Positions 1-7,196 of a stretch of DNA of 33,554 bases are shown piece after piece. The DNA is from Novosphingobium endophyticum (GTDB lineage: Bacteria > Pseudomonadota > Alphaproteobacteria > Sphingomonadales > Sphingomonadaceae), in the NCBI RefSeq assembly GCF_014640675.1, contig NZ_BMHK01000036.1, positions 1 through 33,554 on the forward strand, in the 5' to 3' direction. The first letter of the stretch is position 1. The number at the start of each line of letters is the position of its first letter. The notes beneath the pieces were generated by a model, which ran no database searches, was not told the DNA's origin, and saw nothing but the letters and a program-made list of their open reading frames with translations. The position numbers were made by a program, and so were the translations under genes.

Positions 1-208
1 CCCGGACCCCGCGATGACGCTCGCAGCAGTGGACAGGCTCGTGCACCACGCCACCATCTTCGAGATGAACGTCGAAAGTTACCGCCGGCGAACCGCACAG
101 GCCCGCCGCACGGGCGCCGGAAGGCCGGCTGCCTACACCACTCCGAAAGTCCTCGAGACCATCCGCGACAATCAGGATGAGAACGAGGCCCTTGCCAGCG
201 ACAATTAA
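1..208 (+). CDS. istB: IS21-family helper ATPase IstB, C-terminal end (partial)
   Basis: The reading frame is open from base 2 and ends at the TAA at 206-208. The first residues, PDPAMTLAAVDRLVHHAT, followed by IFEMNVESYRRR, are the characteristic C-terminal stretch of IstB, the AAA+ ATPase that assists the IstA transposase of IS21-family elements. The P-loop and most of the protein lie left of the window. After the RRR motif come about 38 less conserved residues rich in Arg, Ala and Gly. The last codons carry two copies of the gcgacaat repeat seen again downstream, so coding sequence and the element's end overlap. It is partial only because the window starts here; nothing visible shows it to be broken. 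Confidence 0.9.
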   Translation, partial: PDPAMTLAAVDRLVHHATIFEMNVESYRRRTAQARRTGAGRPAAYTTPKVLETIRDNQDENEALASDN

Positions 209-236
209 AATCGGCACTCAATGACGCGCCGCGACA
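1..236 (+). mobile_element. Right end of an IS21-family insertion sequence
   Basis: The tail of istB is followed by about 30 non-coding bases. The octamer gcgacaat occurs at 165, 198 and 231, exactly 33 bp apart each time. IS21-family ends are known to carry several internal repeats related to the terminal inverted repeat, thought to be transposase-binding sites. The family usually ends in TG...CA, so the end at gcgaca (position 236) is the best guess. The left end is outside the window, so neither the terminal repeat nor a target duplication can be confirmed. Confidence 0.6.
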
Positions 237-262
237 ATCACATTCTCATCCTGATTGACGCG
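164..262. repeat. Inverted repeat linking the IS21 end and the 3' end of the DUF1214 gene
   Basis: Bases 164-183 and 243-262 are inverted copies matching at 19 of 20 positions; the core is caatcaggatgagaa and its complement. A further, weaker direct copy of the right arm lies at 268-287 (16 of 20 matches to 244-263). The left arm lies inside istB. The right arms lie in the last codons of the convergent DUF1214 gene, suggesting that those codons are themselves insertion-sequence-derived DNA. Confidence 0.7.
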
Positions 263-1361
263 CAAACCTCATCCAGTTTGTCGCGCTACACCCCGCGGTG
301 TCGAGCCAATTTTTCACCCCCGGATCCCTGTGGGCGACGACGATCCGCAGCTTCCCGTCTGCATCGGGCGCCGCCTGGTCGATGTTGAGACTGGAGTGAT
401 TGTTGAACCAATCGGTCGTCTCATAAATCTCGTTGGTCAGGATCAGCGATCGGTATTGGCACTTCATTGGGACCGGTGACTCGACGATCAGCGCCTCGTC
501 CTCGGCCAGCTCATAGGCCGCTTCGTAGTAAAACTGTCCTTGGAGAGAACCAGCGCCGACGTTGAAGTCCGTGAACTTGTTGATGAAGCCTTCCGATCGA
601 AGCTGCTCATGGTGATCGACGAACATCAGCGCCAAGGTGTCGATCGCCTTCGGCAGGGCGCGAAGGCGCTGTTCGAGCACGGTTGCAGTCGGCCTCGGCC
701 GGCCCATCGGCCGATCGACCCGCTCGATCGCCAAAGTGGGGCTCTGCTCCTGTCCCCACTTCGAGCTCACCATGCGCAGCAGGAGCATATGCGCGCCCGG
801 ATCGAGCTGCCACCAGTCACCATCATAGCCGGCTGGCCTCGTCGGGCTCAGCAGAAGCTCGAAGCGACCGTCCGTGTCGGCCTTGAGATCGGACAGGAAT
901 ATCTGCGGACGGAGCTGGCCGCCGCCGCGGATCCCCTGTGCGATGACCGCATGGTTGAGCGTCCGGCGCAGACCGCGGATGCGGTAGGTGCCGCCAGGCG
1001 TGATCGCGGCGCTGCGGTACAACGTGTCGGCGTTGGGCTGCCCCACATTGAGCACCTGACCAATCGAAGGCAGGAACTGCGGGAAGTCGCCGTCAGCCCC
1101 GATCGCGCTCAGCGACTGCGAAGCAAGTGCCTCCAGCGCCAGTCGCCCGACTTCCTGCTGTACCTGCGGATCGGAGCGCATCGGCTCCGGCAGTTTGGCC
1201 AACATTCGCTCCGGCAGGGTTCGCAACGATTCCACGATTTCGTTCCACCCGGGCACCGGCGCGGGAGGTTGTGCCGGCTTCTCCTGCGCGCGTGCAGACA
1301 TCGAAACCGCCGCCAGCGAGAGGGCCGCCAAGCCAACAGACCACACGCGTCGTTGCGACAT
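246..1361 (-). CDS. Exported DUF1214 protein, C-terminus replaced
   Basis: This 371-residue protein starts with an evident signal peptide: MSQRRVW, a hydrophobic run, then a SARA-type cleavage site before QEK. The ATG at 1361 is preferred over one ten codons upstream because AGGGGAG lies about 8 bp before it. The body matches DUF1214 proteins (often paired with DUF1254): NADTLYRSA near residue 110, several aromatic Gly/Trp stretches, and the C-terminal NWLDTAG. Biochemical role unknown; members are secreted or periplasmic. After NWLDTAG, where the family normally continues with a conserved Arg/Trp-containing tail, the frame runs into 14 unrelated residues encoded by DNA resembling the adjacent IS21 end. 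The natural C-terminus therefore appears lost. It is the last gene of the minus-strand catabolic cluster, 80 bp after the sulfotransferase gene. Confidence 0.75.
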   Translation of the reverse strand: MSQRRVWSVGLAALSLAAVSMSARAQEKPAQPPAPVPGWNEIVESLRTLPERMLAKLPEPMRSDPQVQQEVGRLALEALASQSLSAIGADGDFPQFLPSIGQVLNVGQPNADTLYRSAAITPGGTYRIRGLRRTLNHAVIAQGIRGGGQLRPQIFLSDLKADTDGRFELLLSPTRPAGYDGDWWQLDPGAHMLLLRMVSSKWGQEQSPTLAIERVDRPMGRPRPTATVLEQRLRALPKAIDTLALMFVDHHEQLRSEGFINKFTDFNVGAGSLQGQFYYEAAYELAEDEALIVESPVPMKCQYRSLILTNEIYETTDWFNNHSSLNIDQAAPDADGKLRIVVAHRDPGVKNWLDTAGCSATNWMRFARQSG

Positions 1362-1441
1362 CTCTATTCTCCCCTTGGCGGGCGATCGCATCGTCGCTGC
1401 ACGTTAGTCTGCGCAGCGGAGCCGCTTGTTTGTGTGACGCT

Positions 1442-2596
1442 CTATGCGCTGCTCACCGGAATGTCGTGGCGCTCGATATAGGCTTCAAATCGCTCGCGAA
1501 CTTCATTCTTGTCGAGCCCGAACTCGGCCAGGTCGTAGCTATGCTTGCCGTGCTTGCCTTGCTGATTGTCGGCCATGTAGGCCCGCATCGCGGCTTCCGC
1601 CTCCGACGTGAACGGGTCGCCGAAGCGCTCGTAAATGCCGCGCACGGTGCCAATCGGATCGCGCATGACGTCTGCATACTGGACATCGTAGATTGCGTCC
1701 GCGCCATGCTTCGCCCGGAATGCCTCGGCGCGCTCGATCATAATTTCGAAGGTATCGATGAAGGTCCGCCCGATGCCAATCAGGTCGACATCGTCGCTGT
1801 AGATCGCTCGCACGTGCCTAATCAGGCTGCAGATCGAGCCGACCACGTCCGCCGGATCGCGGTGCGTCATTACGAGCTGCGCATCGGGGTACACGGCATT
1901 CAGTGCGTCCAGATAGAGCGGGTGCCATGGGTTCTTGAGCGTCCAGCGTCCTCCGGCGTGTTGCTGCAGTACCTGCAAAGTCCGCTTGTGGTGCTGGAAC
2001 GCGGGCAGGTAATCCGCCTCGTGCAGGAACCAGTCGCGGTAGCTGGGAATGTCCGCCTGCGATTCATATACCTGTGAACAGTAGCTCGGCGTCATCAGGA
2101 ACTGGCACTCGGTTGGGCTGTCGGCATCCTCGTAATGGATAGCGGCGATGTGCGGCATGAACTTGAGCGCCATCTGCGTCTTGTCCTGCATCGCCTGGTA
2201 TCGCGGGCCTGCATGCAGTTCTTCGGGCTGTGGCGGCGGAGTCGGTTCGAACGCCTCCCAGCGCATGAACGAACGGCGGGCGGGGTCTGAGGCTAACAAG
2301 TTGATCGCCAGCGTCGTACCTGTTCGCGGCAAGCCGAAAACGAACAGCGGCTTTTCGATCGGGCTATCGAGCAGTTCCGGATGCTCCTTGAGCCAGCCCT
2401 CGATCCTCATGCGCACCGCCATGTAGTTGACGAGGTCCGCATGCGCCATCTGCGAACCGCGCTCGGTGAAGCGCGCCTCTTCGCCGTAGGCCCTCAATAG
2501 ACGCTGCAAGCCGTCAAGGACCGAGTGGTCGCCGATATCCGTGAGCCCCGTCTTTGCGGATGCCGCAGCGATGACTTCATCCACCGTCATGTTCAT
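1442..2596 (-). CDS. PAPS-dependent sulfotransferase family protein
   Basis: A 384-residue cytosolic protein of the bacterial sulfotransferase family (Sulfotransfer_3 type). The 5'-phosphosulfate loop is FGLPRTGTT at residues 87-95. The 3'-phosphate site is around residues 243-258 (MTHRDPADVVGSICSL), with Arg246 and Ser254 in the expected places. Such enzymes transfer sulfate from PAPS to a hydroxyl or amino group. In sphingomonads close relatives often sit beside Rieske oxygenases and SDRs, but substrates are mostly unknown. The ATG at 2596 has GGGAG 5 bp upstream; a second ATG two codons later is the alternative. It lies 141 bp downstream of the SDR gene and 80 bp upstream of the DUF1214 gene, consistent with one transcript. 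Confidence 0.85.
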   Translation of the reverse strand: MNMTVDEVIAAASAKTGLTDIGDHSVLDGLQRLLRAYGEEARFTERGSQMAHADLVNYMAVRMRIEGWLKEHPELLDSPIEKPLFVFGLPRTGTTLAINLLASDPARRSFMRWEAFEPTPPPQPEELHAGPRYQAMQDKTQMALKFMPHIAAIHYEDADSPTECQFLMTPSYCSQVYESQADIPSYRDWFLHEADYLPAFQHHKRTLQVLQQHAGGRWTLKNPWHPLYLDALNAVYPDAQLVMTHRDPADVVGSICSLIRHVRAIYSDDVDLIGIGRTFIDTFEIMIERAEAFRAKHGADAIYDVQYADVMRDPIGTVRGIYERFGDPFTSEAEAAMRAYMADNQQGKHGKHSYDLAEFGLDKNEVRERFEAYIERHDIPVSSA

Positions 2597-2697
2597 ACTA
2601 CTCCCAACGCATCGAAGGTGCTGCACCTGGGCATCGGCCTCTGCAAGTAGGGGCACAGGTGTTTCCTGGGATTAAGCCGCCGCTGCCAATGGCTTGA

Positions 2698-2721
2698 CCT
2701 GCGAGGCAAAGCCGTTGCAGG
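2698..2721 (-). terminator. Weak hairpin between SDR and sulfotransferase genes
   Basis: A short interrupted stem (CCTGC...GGC...GCC...GCAGG) lies just after the SDR stop codon. There is no clear U-tract, so it may be only a partial terminator or an mRNA-stabilising hairpin within the operon. Call is tentative. Confidence 0.25.
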
Positions 2722-2737
2722 AAGCTCGTGCCGATCG

Positions 2738-3580
2738 TCAGAAGCGAACGCCCTCAACCCTTGGCGCTGCCGCGCCAGTGCTATAATTCGGCTGGGCGGG
2801 CTCGCCGAACGCGGCCAGGATGCGCTGGTGGCGCGCTTCCAAGCCGGGTCGGTATTCGGGGTGGGTGACGATGTACGACTCGTCGGCTTCGACCGCCCGG
2901 ACTACCGCCCGGCCGAGCCAGAGCGGGTCCATCATCCTGGCGCGCAGCGCGGCAACGCGTTCAGGGTCGCCGCCGGCTGGGCCGCCGACGTCGGATTCGG
3001 CCATGCGGCTGCGAGTGAGGCCCGGGAACAGCGTGGACACGCCGACGCCGTGCGGCGCCAGCTCCTCGCGCAGAGCATCGGACAGGCCGAGCACTGCGAA
3101 CTTGCTGGCGGAGTATGCGGCGAAGCTGCCGAACGGGACCAGGCCGTTCATCGACGAAGTGTTGACGATATGCCCACTGCCACGCGCGATCATCTCGGGC
3201 GCGACGGTGTGGATGCCGTTGTAGACGCCCGTGACGTTGATCGCCATGAGCCGCTCAAACTCGTCCGGGCCGATCTCGATTAGCGGCTTGAAGCCCGACG
3301 AAATGCCGGCGTTATTACACAGCACGTCGATCGCGCCGAAGCGGGCACGCGCGGCGTCGCAGGCCGAGGCCCAGCTTTCGAGCGAGCGCACGTCGAGCGC
3401 GGCGACTTCGACCGGAGTATCGGCAGGCAGGCGTGCTGCCTCTTCGCGCGCGAAGGCCAGGTCGATGTCGGCAAGGACGATTCTCGCGCCCCTCTCGGCG
3501 AACGCCCGGGCGATGCCGCCGCCGATCCCGCCGTCGCCACCGGTGATGAAGACGGTTTTGCCGCTGAGCTCGCGCATCAT
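2738..3580 (-). CDS. Short-chain dehydrogenase/reductase (classical SDR)
   Basis: A 280-residue NAD(P)-dependent oxidoreductase. The nucleotide-binding TGGDGGIG is at residues 13-20, an Asp-rich end of strand 2 (ADID, 37-40) favours NAD, NNAG is at 89-92, and the catalytic Ser142/143-Tyr156-Lys160 triad is intact (YSASK). Length is slightly above the 250-residue norm because of a C-terminal extension. Its ATG overlaps the stop of the upstream small gene as ATGA, so translation is probably coupled. As the third gene after a Rieske oxygenase it likely oxidises a hydroxylated intermediate. A dihydrodiol dehydrogenase role is possible but not shown by sequence. Confidence 0.88.
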   Translation of the reverse strand: MMRELSGKTVFITGGDGGIGGGIARAFAERGARIVLADIDLAFAREEAARLPADTPVEVAALDVRSLESWASACDAARARFGAIDVLCNNAGISSGFKPLIEIGPDEFERLMAINVTGVYNGIHTVAPEMIARGSGHIVNTSSMNGLVPFGSFAAYSASKFAVLGLSDALREELAPHGVGVSTLFPGLTRSRMAESDVGGPAGGDPERVAALRARMMDPLWLGRAVVRAVEADESYIVTHPEYRPGLEARHQRILAAFGEPAQPNYSTGAAAPRVEGVRF

Positions 3581-3930
3581 GCCGGCTCCCGTTCGGCTGG
3601 GGAACGGGTGATCCTCATCCGGTCACGCCACTGCGCGCTTTTGGGTTCATCCGGTCCCTGGATCTCCACCGCGAGGGCGACGTGGGCGAGGCTGAGCATC
3701 AGTTCCATCAGCCGCATCTCATCCTGCGACAGCTCACAAAGTGCGCGGGCATCGAGATACTCGAGCGCGCGGTCCAGCAGCGGGTCGGCCGCGGCGAAGA
3801 ACGCCTCGCGCTCCTCAGCGGTCGAGCTGGTCCGCAGCGCGGCGCGGTTGGCGGAGCCGTTAATCGCCCAGCGCTCCGTAAACGGCTCGAGCACGGCGAA
3901 TTCATGCGGCAGGGTTGGGCCGGAAGTCAT
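3577..3930 (-). CDS. Small unknown protein coupled to a Rieske oxygenase
   Basis: A 117-residue acidic, largely helical protein that I do not recognise. It begins MTSGPTLPHEFAVLEPF. The ATG at 3930 is chosen because it overlaps the oxygenase stop codon in an ATGA; its own stop overlaps the SDR start in the same way. An in-frame ATG at 3999 would lie inside the oxygenase gene. The sequence has Ala/Leu/Glu-rich segments (residues 30-95) and no Cys clusters, signal peptide or membrane span. It is too short for the usual 160-180-residue beta subunit of ring-hydroxylating dioxygenases and lacks that family's SnoaL-like pattern. Its position between two coupled enzymes suggests an accessory or structural partner of the oxygenase. 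Function is not known. Confidence 0.75.
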   Translation of the reverse strand: MTSGPTLPHEFAVLEPFTERWAINGSANRAALRTSSTAEEREAFFAAADPLLDRALEYLDARALCELSQDEMRLMELMLSLAHVALAVEIQGPDEPKSAQWRDRMRITRSPAEREPA

Positions 3931-5129
3931 GCGGTCTCTCCGATGCTGCGGGCGTGATCCTGGACCCGGGCATCCACTTCGAGGAACAAATGGCGGCACA
4001 GCGCCTCCATGCTCTGGAAGTGGATGTGATCCAGCGCGCCGCTAGACAGGCCGCGCTGGCCCCGCTCGATGATCGAGATGTCCTCGCAATGGATGTCGCG
4101 AACTTGCGCGAGCGAATATTCGCGGGCGAAGCGCTCCGATGCGTTGCTGTCCTCGCTGGCCCAGTAGACCCGCACGACCCCGCGCGAGCGCTCCGGCCCG
4201 AGCGGGTAAACGGTGTGCGAGAACGGCTGGGTCGGCGTGCCGATCACGAACAAATTGGGAAAGAAGGCGAGGTAGTCGCGGCCATAGGGCAGTTCCAAAA
4301 TGCCATGTTTGGCGGCTGAGTGGACGGCCTTCATCGCGGCCTTGAGCTGAAAGGGCTTGAGGGTGGGCTTCGGGTGAGCCCAGATCCGCTGGGTGCGGTG
4401 CGGCCCGCTAAAGCCCATGCTGGTGGGGTAGCCGTATTCGTTGTCGCCTCCGATCCCCGCCCCGCCCGAGCGCGGATGGATAAAGCGCAGGTGATAATTC
4501 TCCTGGAAGTTGTCGTAGGTCAGCTTCCAGTTGGCGTCGATTTCGTAGGTATACTCCGCGAAAGTCGTGGCGCGGGCGACGGGCATCTGCTCGAGCCGCT
4601 CCGCGTATTCGCCCAGCCATTCGCGCAGTGGCTCAGCTGCGGGGTCGAAGTTTACGAACAGCATCCCGCCGCACTCGGAGACGGCGACCTCGCGCAACGC
4701 GCAGTCTTCCTTCTCAAGGTGGAAGGCATCGAAATCGGGCGCGGAGAGCAGCGCGCCGTCGGTGCCGAAAGTCCACATATGGTAGGGGCAGCTGAACTTG
4801 CTCTGGCGGCCTTGCGCCTCATCGACCAGCTGCGTGCCGCGGTGGGGGCAGACGTTATGGAACGCCCGCACCGCCCCTTCGCGGCCCCGTACGATCAGCA
4901 GCGAAGCGCGCGCGAACTCCAGCTCCCGGCGAATGAAGCTGCCAGTCTCGGGAATCTCGCAGACGTGGCCGATATTGATCCAGCTCTTGAGGAACACCGC
5001 CTGGCGCTCCAGCTCGTTGTAGGCCGGATCGTAGTAGGGTTTGGCCGGGACAGGGGCCGTGCCCAGCCAGGCGAGGTCGTCGGCGGGGATGCGTTGAAAA
5101 GTCGAAGTCTGCTGGTCCACGGGCGGCAT
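3927..5129 (-). CDS. Rieske non-haem iron oxygenase, alpha subunit
   Basis: A 400-residue aromatic-ring-hydroxylating-type oxygenase (choline monooxygenase or phenylpropionate dioxygenase alpha-like). The Rieske [2Fe-2S] ligands are C94-x-H96 and C114-x2-H117 (CPHRG and CPYHMW). The mononuclear iron site is N207...NYHLRFIH with His213 and His218, and Asp350 in the later CEDISIIERGQ stretch. It needs an electron-transfer reductase and ferredoxin, neither of which is encoded nearby. It is the first gene of an ATGA-coupled trio with the small protein and SDR. Upstream lie a TetR gene and a palindromic operator 41-66 bp before the start codon. The ribosome-binding site is weak (CAGG abuts the ATG), so the exact start is less certain than the identity. 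Confidence 0.9.
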   Translation of the reverse strand: MPPVDQQTSTFQRIPADDLAWLGTAPVPAKPYYDPAYNELERQAVFLKSWINIGHVCEIPETGSFIRRELEFARASLLIVRGREGAVRAFHNVCPHRGTQLVDEAQGRQSKFSCPYHMWTFGTDGALLSAPDFDAFHLEKEDCALREVAVSECGGMLFVNFDPAAEPLREWLGEYAERLEQMPVARATTFAEYTYEIDANWKLTYDNFQENYHLRFIHPRSGGAGIGGDNEYGYPTSMGFSGPHRTQRIWAHPKPTLKPFQLKAAMKAVHSAAKHGILELPYGRDYLAFFPNLFVIGTPTQPFSHTVYPLGPERSRGVVRVYWASEDSNASERFAREYSLAQVRDIHCEDISIIERGQRGLSSGALDHIHFQSMEALCRHLFLEVDARVQDHARSIGETA

Positions 5130-5169
5130 CCTGTTTCGGTTGTGCCCTAGGTATAATCGACTTTCTCAC

Positions 5170-5195
5170 AACTTCCAGCACATGTGTTGGAAGTT
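5170..5195. promoter_or_regulatory. 26-bp palindromic operator, probable TetR site
   Basis: Thirteen base pairs about a centre at 5182/5183 match except one: arm AACTTCCA, core CACATGTG, arm TGGAAGTT. It lies in the short gap between the tetR stop (5199) and the Rieske start (5129), 41-66 bp upstream of that start. A TATACC-like -10 follows it, so bound repressor would cover the -35 region. Size and symmetry are typical of TetR-family operators. Assignment to the adjacent regulator is inference. Confidence 0.65.
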
Positions 5196-5198
5196 TAT

Positions 5199-5798
5199 CT
5201 ACTCTCGCAGCAAGCCCTCGCGTCGGAGCATCCGCTGCTGCTCCCGGCGGAACCGCTCGACCACCTCGTCGTCACTGAGTTCGGGCCGAACGCTGCTGCG
5301 GAACACCCGCGGCCCGATGATCGCTCCAACCAGCATCAGGGTGCAATAGACCTCGACGTCGACCTCTTCTCCCCCTCCGGCACGGGTGCGGGCGCTGGCG
5401 GCGACGAACTCGTCCCACTTGGGATAGCGGTCGCGGATGTCGCCGGGGGCGACGAACTGCTCGATCCACAGCTTGATCAGGTCGGGGTTGTCGAGCACGA
5501 ACCGCGCGACGAAGTCGATGCGATCCTGCTGGCTCTCCGGCGCGGAAAAGCCGCGGGTGAGCTGCTCGGACGACCAGGCGCTGACCGCTTCCAGTAGTGC
5601 CTCGCGGCTGGCGAAGTGATAATAGACGGTCGCGCGGTTCATGCCCACCGCGCGGGCCAGGGCGGCGACCGACAGGGCCTCGACCCCGTTCTCCGAAATG
5701 AGCCGCACGGAGGCCTCAATCAGCGCCTGGTGGGTCGCCTCAAAACTCTTGTTGCGCCGGGCGCGCGGCTGTGCGGAGGACGAGGACGATGGTGGCAT
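5199..5798 (-). CDS. TetR/AcrR-family transcriptional repressor
   Basis: A 199-residue regulator. The N-terminal helix-turn-helix is at about residues 43-65 (LSVAALARAVGMNRATVYYHF), matching the TetR signature, followed by a divergent ligand-binding domain. A Ser-rich stretch and an Arg/Lys patch precede the DNA-binding domain. It is transcribed in the same direction as, and directly upstream of, the Rieske operon. The palindrome just after its stop codon is the likely target. No second copy of the palindrome was seen upstream of its own start, so autoregulation is not evident. Ligand unknown. Confidence 0.88.
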   Translation of the reverse strand: MPPSSSSSAQPRARRNKSFEATHQALIEASVRLISENGVEALSVAALARAVGMNRATVYYHFASREALLEAVSAWSSEQLTRGFSAPESQQDRIDFVARFVLDNPDLIKLWIEQFVAPGDIRDRYPKWDEFVAASARTRAGGGEEVDVEVYCTLMLVGAIIGPRVFRSSVRPELSDDEVVERFRREQQRMLRREGLLRE

Positions 5799-6154
5799 GC
5801 AAACCGCTATGCCCTGTGGCGCGCCTCAGGGGAAGGTACTCGCGCCGAACCGTAACCTGCGTTCGTACCCGATGCGATGTTCGTACGGCTCTGCCGGACC
5901 AACGTGGCAGGCATCACAAAGCGTCGCTACAAGGTGCTATCGCCCACCCTTTTCGCAGTTTCAGATCTTCGCCCGAGGTGATCCGCGCTACTTCTTCGCC
6001 CGGCCCATGGAAATAGCGGACTTCTCGCATTGGTTTGACTGTCAGGCGGCACTGCAAGTAGCTTAACCGCGCACCACAGCGTGACACAAGGACCCCACTG
6101 TGTCGGAGGGGGCGGGAGGCCGCTCCTCCTGGCAACTGCCGCCCTCATGGCGGG
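5799..6154. other. Non-coding stretch upstream of tetR, no gene recognised
   Basis: About 350 bp between the tetR start and the flavohemoprotein scrap. Open frames on both strands are short and none resembles a protein family I recognise. It presumably contains the tetR promoter and debris from the rearrangements that truncated the neighbouring genes. Confidence 0.5.
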
Positions 6155-6196
6155 TTAAAGCAGCGCGATGGTCTGGTCGCTAAGCGGCCGCGTCAT
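6155..6196 (-). pseudogene. First 13 codons of a flavohemoprotein-like gene
   Basis: An ATG at 6196, preceded by an AGGAG ribosome-binding site 6 bp upstream, opens MTRPLSDQTIALL and then meets TAA at 6155-6157. The first twelve residues match the start of flavohemoprotein (nitric oxide dioxygenase Hmp) and related globins, which usually continue VKATVPALE. The gene is cut at codon 12 or 13 and the rest is absent. The conserved start plus a good ribosome-binding site argue that this is a real 5' remnant; the match is short, so chance similarity is possible. Confidence 0.5.
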
Positions 6197-6205
6197 CAAA
6201 ATCTC

Positions 6206-6679
6206 CTATGATGATTGTCCAGCGGGGCACGTGAGATCCCTGCGTTGGAACTGGGTGACGCGGAGGCCCGCACCATAGGCGACGAGCGCGGCCTTGTACT
6301 TGATACCCGGCGCCGCCTCGAGCAGCCGGGCGGCCTCCTCGACGCTCAGGACCTCGCGCGTCTTGTGCGGTCGGCGCATCGCCACCAGGCCCCGTGCCAA
6401 ATCGCGCCGCCTGAGCGTCACCGTGTACTGGAAGCGCAACGCCGAAACCGCGCCATTGATGGTGCCCGCACTGGCGCCGCTCTCGTGCTGGTGGATCTGG
6501 AAATTGCGCAGATCCTCCGCCGTCGCCGTGTCGGGCGGACGGCCGAGGTAGGCGGCAAAGCGCCGGACGTGGCGGATGTACTGTTCCTGCGTGCGCGGCA
6601 GCAGGCCCCGCATCATCATGTCGTGCTGCATGCGCTGGCGCAGCGGCTTGGCGGGCGTGTCGGTGGAAATGGTAGCCAT
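6206..6679 (-). pseudogene. IS91-type tyrosine recombinase, N-terminal fragment
   Basis: The frame from ATG 6679 (AGAGGA 7 bp upstream) encodes the SAM-like core-binding domain of the tyrosine recombinases that accompany IS91-family elements: LRQRMQHDMMMRGL, TQEQYIRHVRRFA, then VLSVEEAARLLEAAPGIKYKAAL. It reaches YGAGLRV, the start of the catalytic domain, and then switches at about base 6245 to 15 unrelated residues and a stop. The catalytic Arg of the next helix, the HxxR box and the Tyr nucleophile are missing, so it cannot recombine DNA. The sequence that would follow is found on the other strand at 33217. Confidence 0.8.
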
Positions 6680-6896
6680 GGCAAGTTCCTCTCGGTTGAA
6701 GGAACTTGCAGGCTCAGCGGCGAACTCGCCCCCGCAAAGCTCACAGCTAGCCCGCCCCACGCGACCCTCCCGCGCAGCGGGTTCGTCCTTGTTGGCGGCT
6801 ACCGCCGCCCCACCCGGGCCGCGAGCGAAGGGCAGCATTTCAAACTTTTAATCCAGAAGGCGCCGTTCCGGAGCCGCCGACAAGGCTGTCATCCAG

Positions 6897-7040
6897 ATCC
6901 TCCCCGGAACGGGGAGGGGGACCGCCCGCGAAGCGGGTGGTGGAGGGGTCGGAGGCTCGCCGATCGCATTGAGGTTCAAGGCGAGAGATTCCGACCCCTC
7001 CGTCAGCCTCCGGCTGCCACCTCCCCGTTCCGGGGAGGAT
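6897..7040. repeat. Cloverleaf-like palindromic intergenic repeat
   Basis: Two 20-bp perfect inverted arms (6897-6916 and 7021-7040, core tcctccccggaacggggag) enclose a second inverted pair (ggaggggtcgga / tccgacccctcc, about 6942-6953 and 6990-7001). Each flank also carries a mini-hairpin (cccgc gaa gcggg and agcc tcc ggct). I recall this type of element recurring between genes in sphingomonads and Caulobacter relatives. It could form a large branched RNA or DNA structure. The window holds only this one copy, so its repetition elsewhere is expected rather than seen. Confidence 0.7.
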
Positions 7041-7130
7041 TTGGCACGTCCGCTCACCCAACAAAGGCGCCTTCCGTGCGGCTGATCGACGACGTTGCTT
7101 CCGGTCATTCGATGCCCGGTGACGTAACAT

Positions 7131-7147
7131 GAACCTACGGCAGGTTC
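7131..7147 (-). terminator. Hairpin after the six-gene operon
   Basis: GAACCT-ACGGC-AGGTTC forms a 6-bp stem with a 5-base loop about 50 bp downstream of the last gene of the operon. No strong U-tract follows on the minus strand, so intrinsic termination would be weak. It may instead protect the mRNA 3' end. Confidence 0.35.
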
Positions 7148-7196
7148 CGACGCGCCGGTCCGAGGCGGCGAATGGCGGCTCTGTCGGCGGATTTGA

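Noticed and set aside
540..1481. Long plus-strand frame (313 codons) opposite the DUF1214 gene
   Set aside because: It lies wholly antisense to a gene with a signal peptide and family motifs; its Arg/Gln-rich product has no recognisable pattern.
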